Source: Chloroflexota bacterium (lineage in GTDB: Bacteria; Chloroflexota; Anaerolineae; Anaerolineales; Villigracilaceae). From it: a DNA stretch of 19,307 nt. Under the pieces are notes generated by a model. The model searched no databases, was not told where the DNA came from, and saw only the letters and a program-made list of their open reading frames with translations. Below, one piece after another: positions 14,514 through 19,307 of this stretch (positions within the stretch are counted from its first letter, which is position 1; every line of letters begins with the position of its first letter). Both the position numbers and the translations under genes were made by a program. The stretch spans positions 1 through 19,307 of the forward strand of contig JACPVB010000168.1 in NCBI GenBank assembly GCA_016191985.1. Direction: 5' to 3'.

Positions 14514-15355
14514 TAGCCTTCCGCCCTTTGCCTTTTACGTACCACCTTCCCCACACTCGCCATCACCATCTTCATTAACAACCCCGCCCGCCAAAAAGCG
14601 ACGGCCGCCATGCCATGTGCAAGCACTGCAAAAAACGGTGGTGTTTCGTTTATGTAATACGTCCAGCACTGACGGGTTGTCCCCCATAGCTCAAGGAAAT
14701 AACCAAGCCCCGTGCCAGCGATAAAGGTCAATAAGGCGAAGCGATGATCTGTGGGCGTGAGAATTAGGAGAATGCAGAGAATTAACGCCAGCCATGTATA
14801 GGACTTGTCGAATGTTGGGGAAACGAAGACCAGCATCAAGGTTAAGAAAGAGGCGAAGGTGACCCAATAGAGCTTCCTAAAATTAAACACGAAGGACACC
14901 AAGGTCACAAAGGAATTTCCTCCCAAACCCTTGGCGTACTTCGTGGCCTTTGTGTTTAAGAAAATAAGCGCACGAGTGATTCGGTCAATTGAAAGACTCG
15001 CAATCGGCCAGGCGGGGATGATCCACAGTGGCGGACGTTCGGCGGTGTAGTAATGCCAGAGGTTGGTTTGCGTGCCCCAGGATTCGATAGCCAGTCCGCC
15101 GCAAATGCCGACGAAGACAATCAGCACGTCTGTTTTGAGATTGGCGCGCGCCACGATGGTAATGGACATGAACAGGAAAACGCCCAGCAGAAGCCAATCC
15201 ATATACAGCCACCAGGGGCCGTTCCAATCGATGTACGATAACACCTCCTCTGCCAGCGGCCACCAGATATAAACAATAAGAAAAATCGTGACAAAGAATC
15301 CGCCGAGCAGAATGGATGAGTCGCGCGTCCAGATGGGTTGTTTTTCGTTTTGCAT
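14513..15355 (-). CDS. Polytopic membrane protein with internal duplication, unknown family
   Basis: A 280-aa integral membrane protein that I cannot name. About seven hydrophobic helices are visible (about 14-33, 50-70, 75-92, 110-130, 164-183, 188-202, 208-222, 240-262). The two halves carry the same motif: GGLAIESWGTQTNLWHYYTAERPPLW at 86-111 and GYFLELWGTTRQCWTYYINETPPFF at 218-242, so an ancestral half was duplicated. Between them residues 133-158 are encoded by a palindromic repeat, described separately. I chose ATG 15355 because a perfect -10 box TATAAT ends 6 bp upstream, suggesting a leaderless transcript; ATG 15373 is an alternative and no good Shine-Dalgarno is seen for either. The C-terminus is basic (KVVRKRQRAEG). 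Confidence 0.78.
   Translation of the reverse strand: MQNEKQPIWTRDSSILLGGFFVTIFLIVYIWWPLAEEVLSYIDWNGPWWLYMDWLLLGVFLFMSITIVARANLKTDVLIVFVGICGGLAIESWGTQTNLWHYYTAERPPLWIIPAWPIASLSIDRITRALIFLNTKATKYAKGLGGNSFVTLVSFVFNFRKLYWVTFASFLTLMLVFVSPTFDKSYTWLALILCILLILTPTDHRFALLTFIAGTGLGYFLELWGTTRQCWTYYINETPPFFAVLAHGMAAVAFWRAGLLMKMVMASVGKVVRKRQRAEG
14883..14959. repeat. Palindromic CACNAAGGN element inside a coding sequence
   Basis: Arms at 14883-14913 and 14929-14959 pair at 24 of 31 positions (ends TTAAACAC and GTGTTTAA exact). Each arm is made of quasi-9-bp units such as CACGAAGGA, CACCAAGGT, CACAAAGGA. The element lies in frame within the minus-strand membrane protein gene and encodes the hydrophilic linker NTKATKYAKGLGGNSF and the adjoining VTLVSFVFN. 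Confidence 0.72.
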
Positions 15356-15361
15356 GGGCGC

Positions 15362-15367
15362 ATTATA
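15362..15367 (-). promoter_or_regulatory. -10 box for the membrane protein gene, possibly leaderless
   Basis: A perfect TATAAT on the minus strand ends 6 bp before the ATG at 15355, so transcription would begin at or next to the start codon. No convincing -35 hexamer is visible at 16-18 bp. Confidence 0.45.
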
Positions 15368-15442
15368 TTGCATGGCAGGTAAAAGAAGATAATTCTTTCG
15401 TACTATTTGAATTTTTTTAATATAACACGTGAGGCAACGGGT

Positions 15443-15448
15443 TATAAT
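15443..15448 (+). promoter_or_regulatory. Candidate -10 box for the DUF3597 gene
   Basis: TATAAT about 65 bp before the ATG at 15514. Its -35 region is not canonical. Overlapping 6-bp inverted repeats TATAAC (15421-15426) and GTTATA (15441-15446) bracket the upstream spacer, which could be a regulator site. Confidence 0.35.
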
Positions 15449-15513
15449 AAGTCCATTGATTATCGACGTAATCAAATATTTTCAATCCAAACCAACGAAA
15501 GGACACAACCATC

Positions 15514-15981
15514 ATGGGACTCTTCAATACAATTCTCGAAAAGCTTGGACTTAAAAAGGACAAACCAGAGGAGGCCGCCACGCCCACAAAACCCGCAGTG
15601 GCTGCGCCCGCCATGGCGAAAGAAGCGGCCGCCCCTGCCGCGAAGCCCAAACCCGCCGCGCCCGCAATGGACAGCAAGGAAAGAGATGCCATCATCAAAG
15701 ATGCCCTGCCGCCTGCTGCCATGTCGGAAGTAGATGTTGTTAAAAAATTGGAAGAGCTTTCCGCTGGAAAGGAATTGAACTGGAAAGTCTCCATTGTGGA
15801 TTTGCTCAAACTGCTCGACATTGACAGTAGCCGCGAGGCTCGCAATGAACTGGCAAAGGAACTCGGCTGCCCCGACGATCTGATGGGTGATTCAGCCAAA
15901 ATGAATACCTGGCTTCACAAGACTGTGTTAAAGAAGATTGCCGCGAACGGCGGCAACATTCCGAAGGAACTTTTGGATTAA
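15514..15981 (+). CDS. DUF3597 domain-containing protein
   Basis: A 155-aa soluble protein with three visible parts: a short amphipathic N-terminal helix (MGLFNTILEKLGLKKDK), an Ala/Pro/Lys-rich disordered linker (about 18-55), and a C-terminal DUF3597-type domain (about 68-155). The domain shows the family pattern: VDVVKKLEELSAGKELNWKVSIVDLLKLLDIDSS, ARNELAKELG, then GDSAKMNTWLHKTVLKKIAANGG. Its molecular function is not established. The Lys-rich N-terminal helix could bind membrane or nucleic acid. AAAGGA lies about ten bases before the ATG. A terminator follows, so it is probably monocistronic. No signal peptide is visible, so it is cytoplasmic. Confidence 0.93.
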   Translation: MGLFNTILEKLGLKKDKPEEAATPTKPAVAAPAMAKEAAAPAAKPKPAAPAMDSKERDAIIKDALPPAAMSEVDVVKKLEELSAGKELNWKVSIVDLLKLLDIDSSREARNELAKELGCPDDLMGDSAKMNTWLHKTVLKKIAANGGNIPKELLD

Positions 15982-15996
15982 AAGCTGGAGCGCACG

Positions 15997-16028
15997 AACA
16001 GCGTGGATATTCATCCACGCTGTTTTAA
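15997..16028 (+). terminator. Rho-independent terminator after the DUF3597 gene
   Basis: Perfect 12-bp stem AACAGCGTGGAT / ATCCACGCTGTT (15997-16008 and 16013-16024) with a four-base ATTC loop, followed by a short T run and A. It separates this gene from the nuclease gene. Confidence 0.82.
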
Positions 16029-16077
16029 AGGAAAACATCCAACTTCATTTGCTGAATATTTGTATAAGGAGAATCAT

Positions 16078-19000
16078 ATGAATAAGCGTTCGTTCATGAT
16101 GTTTACTGTTTTTACTATTTTCTCTTTGTTGGCAAGTGTAATATCCTTTGCTGTCCCGCAATCCGTTCTGGCGGATGGGACGTATCAATCCCTGCCATAC
16201 ACTCAGGACTGGTCCAATACGGGCCTCATTACAGTTAGCGATGATTGGTCTGGTGTATCTGGCGTAATCGGATATCGGGGAGACGGGCTGACATCGTCCA
16301 ATGACGTTAATCCGCAACTGGTTCTCGGGCAGGAGTCCCCGCTTGTTGTTGATGTCAATGCTAATCAAACGGCTCCGAATACTTTTACCACAGGAGGGGT
16401 GGCTGAATTTCATATAACCAACCCCGCAGTGGCTTTGACTGGCTCAGGCACTGCGGATGCGCCTTACATAGTTTTCCATATCAACGCGACAGGTTTCTCG
16501 AGTATCAATGTCAGTTATAACTTGCGCGATCTGGATGGTTCCACTGACAATGCTGCCCAGCAGGTGGCTTTGCAATATCGAGTTGGCGAGACTGGCAACT
16601 TTACAAATGTTCCTGCGGGCTATGTGGCCGATGCAACCAGCGGTCCCAGCCTGGCGACACTTGTTATCCCAGTGAATGCAACCCTTCCCGCCGCCGCCGA
16701 TAATCAGTCCCAACTGCAAATCCGCGTTATCACAACCAATGCAAGCGGAAACGACGAGTGGGTGGGGATCGATGATGTTTCGATAACCGGGTCACCCATT
16801 GCGATTGACTCGGCGCCGGGAGTTTCCAGCACCTACCCTCTCGACGAGGCAGTAGATTTCCCGGTGAATGCCAACCTCACAGTAACATTCAGTGAGCCGG
16901 TCACCGTCACAGGGACATGGTTTGATTTGTCCTGCTCAGTCAGCGGGAATGGTATTTCCACCGCAGTTTCCGGTGGACCAACCGTATTCACGCTCGATCC
17001 CAATGTTAATCTTATCGATGGTGAAGATTGCACACTCATAGTCTACGCGGCGCAAGTTGCTGATCAGGACGCAAATGACCCTCCTGATAATATGCAAATT
17101 GATTTCACGATTGGGTTTTCACCGTTTGATGTATGTGCGGCTCCTTATACCCCCATCTATTCAATACAGGGCAGCGGCGCAACAGTTGCTTTGACAGGAA
17201 CACGCACAACGCAAGGCGTTGTGGTTGGCGATTATGAAGGAGCATCCCCAGCTTTGCGTGGGTTCTTCATTCAGGACCCAGATGGCGACGATGATCCTAC
17301 TACTTCCGACGGCATCTTTGTCTTCGAAGGCAGCAATGCCAATACGGTCAACCTCGGTGATGTTGTCCGTGTTACTGGAACTGCCGGCGAAAACCAGGGA
17401 CAGTCACAAATCTCTGTTGGAACGATCATCAACTGTGGTACGGGTTCTGTCACGCCAACCGATGTGGATTTCCCCGTAGCTTCGGCTGACTTCCTTGAAC
17501 GATATGAAGGAATGCTTGTCCGCCTGACAGACACCATGTACGTGACCGAACATTTCCAACTTGGGCGTTTCGGTCAAGTTGTCCTTTCGTCCGATGGACG
17601 TTTGCAACAGCCGACCAACATTGTTGCCCCCGGCGCACCGGCGCTTGCGTTGCAAGCTCAGAACAATTTAAACAAAATCATCCTGGATGATGCTTTGCAA
17701 GTGCAGAACCCAGACCCGATCCTGTTTGGACGCAACGGCAACCCGCTTTCTGCAAGCAACACCTTGCGTGGCGGCGATACTGCCACGAATATCATCGGTG
17801 TGATGACCTACACCTGGGCTGGTAATTCAGCAAGCGGTAATGCCTACCGTGTGCGCCCGATCAACGCGCTGGGTGGGTATGTCAACTTTGTGGAAGCGAA
17901 TCCACGCCCCACTGCCGCGCCGGATGTGGAAGGTTCTCTGACCGTGGTTGGCATGAACCTGCTCAACTTCTTCAACACCTTTGATGGCCTGCCTGATAAT
18001 GTGGATAACTGCGCGTTCGGTGTTGGCGGCGCTCCCGCCGATTGTCGCGGAGCGGACACTGCGTCAGAGTTTGCAAGACAGGTTCCGAAAACCGTAGCAG
18101 CCATCCTTGCGATGGATGCGGATGTCATCGGCGTGAATGAAATCGAGAATGACGGTTACGGCCCGGATAGCGCCATCCAACATCTCGTCAATCAACTCAA
18201 TGCGGCTACCGCGCCCGGCACCTACGCCTTCATTGACGTGGATGCGAATACCGGCCAGGTCAATGCGATGGGCACGGATGCGATCAAGGTCGGCTTAATT
18301 TATAAGCCTGGCTCGGTAACTCCGGTTGGACAAACCGCCGCCTTGAATACGGTTGCTTTTGTGAATGGCGGCGATAGTGCCCCACGCAGCCGTCCATCCC
18401 TTGCGCAGGCGTTTGAACAAAATTCGAATAGTGCGCGCTTCATTGTGAATGTCAACCACCTCAAGAGCAAAGGCTCTGCCTGTGATGTGGCGGATGCCGG
18501 TGATGGACAGGGCAACTGCAATCTGGTGCGCGTGAATGCGGTCACTGAGCTAATGGCCTGGCTCGCATCCGACCCGACCGGTACCGGCGACCCCGACATC
18601 CTTCTCGTTGGCGATTACAACTCCTACGCAATGGAAGACCCGATTGCCGTGATCGAGAACTCGGGCTTTACCCATCTCATCAAATCATTCCTTGGCGAAG
18701 ACGCATATTCCTACGTCTTCGACGGGCAATGGGGCTACCTCGACCATGCTCTGGGAACATCCACCATCGTGCCGCAGATCTCAGGCGTTGCGGATTACCA
18801 CATCAACTCCGACGAACCCAGCGTGCTCGATTACAACACCGACTTCAAGAGCGCAGGGCAGATTATCAGCTTGTATGACGATGACGAATTCCGTGTCTCA
18901 GACCATGACCCGGTGCTGGTCGGCTTGGAATTGGACCCCGACCTCACGTGCAATGGTCTCGAAGCCACCATTGTCGGAACCACAGGCGACGATGAGATTT

Positions 19001-19307
19001 ACGGAACCAATGGCAGTGACGTGATCGTCGGCCTCGGCGGAAATGATGTTATCCACGGCGGCAATGGGAACGACGTTATCTGCGGCGGCCACGGGGATGA
19101 CACGCTCTACGGCGGCAACGGAAACGATACGCTCGTGGGCAGTTTCGGAAACGACGCACTGGATGGCGGCAATGGGGATGACTCGCTGGACGGTGGCGAT
19201 GGGAACGATAGCCTGAACGGCCAAAAAGGTAATGATATTCTCGCTGGAGGCAAAGGAAATGACACCCTCACCGGCGCCAATGGAGACGACTCGCTCACTG
19301 GCAATGC
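16078..19307 (+). CDS. ExeM/NucH-type extracellular nuclease with RTX repeats, 3'-truncated
   Basis: At least 1076 aa, open to the window end, no internal stop. ATG 16078 follows AAGGAG by seven bases. Signal peptide 1-32, likely cut after SVLA. A jelly-roll-like region (about 35-235) precedes a bacterial Ig-like (Big_5-type) domain about 242-347 (VDFPVNANLTVTFSEPV). An OB-like ExeM region is at about 355-480 (TTQGVVVGDYEG, GFFIQDPDGDDDP). The endonuclease/exonuclease/phosphatase domain (about 615-955) shows its motifs: NLLNFFNTFD, Glu688 (GVNEIEN), His794 (NHLKSK), Asp846 and Asn848 (GDYNS), Asp889-His890 (YLDHAL) and Asp942-His943 (VSDHDPV). From about 970, eleven or more RTX nonapeptides (GGNGNDTLx) are expected to bind calcium. 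Role: degrading extracellular DNA. A sec signal plus RTX repeats is unusual, since RTX proteins normally leave by type I secretion through a C-terminal signal; the C-terminus is not visible. Confidence 0.92.
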   Translation, partial: MNKRSFMMFTVFTIFSLLASVISFAVPQSVLADGTYQSLPYTQDWSNTGLITVSDDWSGVSGVIGYRGDGLTSSNDVNPQLVLGQESPLVVDVNANQTAPNTFTTGGVAEFHITNPAVALTGSGTADAPYIVFHINATGFSSINVSYNLRDLDGSTDNAAQQVALQYRVGETGNFTNVPAGYVADATSGPSLATLVIPVNATLPAAADNQSQLQIRVITTNASGNDEWVGIDDVSITGSPIAIDSAPGVSSTYPLDEAVDFPVNANLTVTFSEPVTVTGTWFDLSCSVSGNGISTAVSGGPTVFTLDPNVNLIDGEDCTLIVYAAQVADQDANDPPDNMQIDFTIGFSPFDVCAAPYTPIYSIQGSGATVALTGTRTTQGVVVGDYEGASPALRGFFIQDPDGDDDPTTSDGIFVFEGSNANTVNLGDVVRVTGTAGENQGQSQISVGTIINCGTGSVTPTDVDFPVASADFLERYEGMLVRLTDTMYVTEHFQLGRFGQVVLSSDGRLQQPTNIVAPGAPALALQAQNNLNKIILDDALQVQNPDPILFGRNGNPLSASNTLRGGDTATNIIGVMTYTWAGNSASGNAYRVRPINALGGYVNFVEANPRPTAAPDVEGSLTVVGMNLLNFFNTFDGLPDNVDNCAFGVGGAPADCRGADTASEFARQVPKTVAAILAMDADVIGVNEIENDGYGPDSAIQHLVNQLNAATAPGTYAFIDVDANTGQVNAMGTDAIKVGLIYKPGSVTPVGQTAALNTVAFVNGGDSAPRSRPSLAQAFEQNSNSARFIVNVNHLKSKGSACDVADAGDGQGNCNLVRVNAVTELMAWLASDPTGTGDPDILLVGDYNSYAMEDPIAVIENSGFTHLIKSFLGEDAYSYVFDGQWGYLDHALGTSTIVPQISGVADYHINSDEPSVLDYNTDFKSAGQIISLYDDDEFRVSDHDPVLVGLELDPDLTCNGLEATIVGTTGDDEIYGTNGSDVIVGLGGNDVIHGGNGNDVICGGHGDDTLYGGNGNDTLVGSFGNDALDGGNGDDSLDGGDGNDSLNGQKGNDILAGGKGNDTLTGANGDDSLTGN

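Noticed and set aside
15371..15475. Longer N-terminus of the membrane protein (to 15475)
   Set aside because: The added residues are unlike the rest, no ribosome-binding site precedes them and they overlap the promoter-like sequence at 15362-15367.
18898..19304. Minus-strand frames rich in Val/Ile/Ala or Ser/Pro opposite the RTX repeats
   Set aside because: They are low-complexity reverse translations of the RTX nonapeptides.

Overview
The window looks like a chromosomal piece of a moderate-GC bacterium, most likely a Chloroflexota of the Anaerolineae type. This is an inference from style, not a database match. The grounds are many Cys-lipoproteins with short LSAC/LTAC lipoboxes, a MacB-like exporter with lipoprotein adaptors and no outer-membrane channel gene nearby, and several dispersed palindromic repeats of the CTTCGAC..CTCAGG and CACNAAGGN kinds that I associate with that group. 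No rRNA, tRNA, CRISPR array, transposase or phage gene was seen.

Left part, plus strand (1-7339). It opens with the C-terminal part of a NarL/FixJ response regulator and its terminator. A probable operon of three secreted lipoproteins follows: a YVTN beta-propeller fused to a di-heme c-type cytochrome module, a small lipoprotein, and a lipoprotein with seven W-x-E repeats that reads as a seven-bladed propeller. Next come a stand-alone receiver-domain protein with a terminator, an uncharacterised three-helix membrane protein with a His-rich extracytoplasmic domain, and a second small lipoprotein that is a diverged paralogue of the first. The set suggests extracytoplasmic redox or sensing functions next to two-component signalling genes, but the substrate is not visible.

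Middle part (7340-7699). A 360-bp gene-free convergent gap is filled with palindromic repeats.

Minus-strand operon (14231 down to 7700). The order of transcription is TetR regulator, short-chain dehydrogenase, two FtsX/MacB-type ABC permeases, a MacB/LolD-type ATPase, and two paralogous HlyD-like adaptor lipoproteins. A consensus promoter and three contiguous 16-bp near-palindromic operators lie directly upstream of the TTG-started tetR gene. This suggests a self-regulated, inducible exporter with a coupled oxidoreductase.

Right part (14232-19307). A short gap holds a 14-bp triple tandem repeat. It is followed by a minus-strand polytopic membrane protein with an internal duplication and a palindromic repeat embedded in its reading frame, then a plus-strand DUF3597 protein with a terminator. 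The last gene is a large, 3'-truncated secreted ExeM/NucH-type nuclease: signal peptide, Ig-like domain, OB-like region, endonuclease/exonuclease/phosphatase domain and RTX calcium-binding repeats running off the window.
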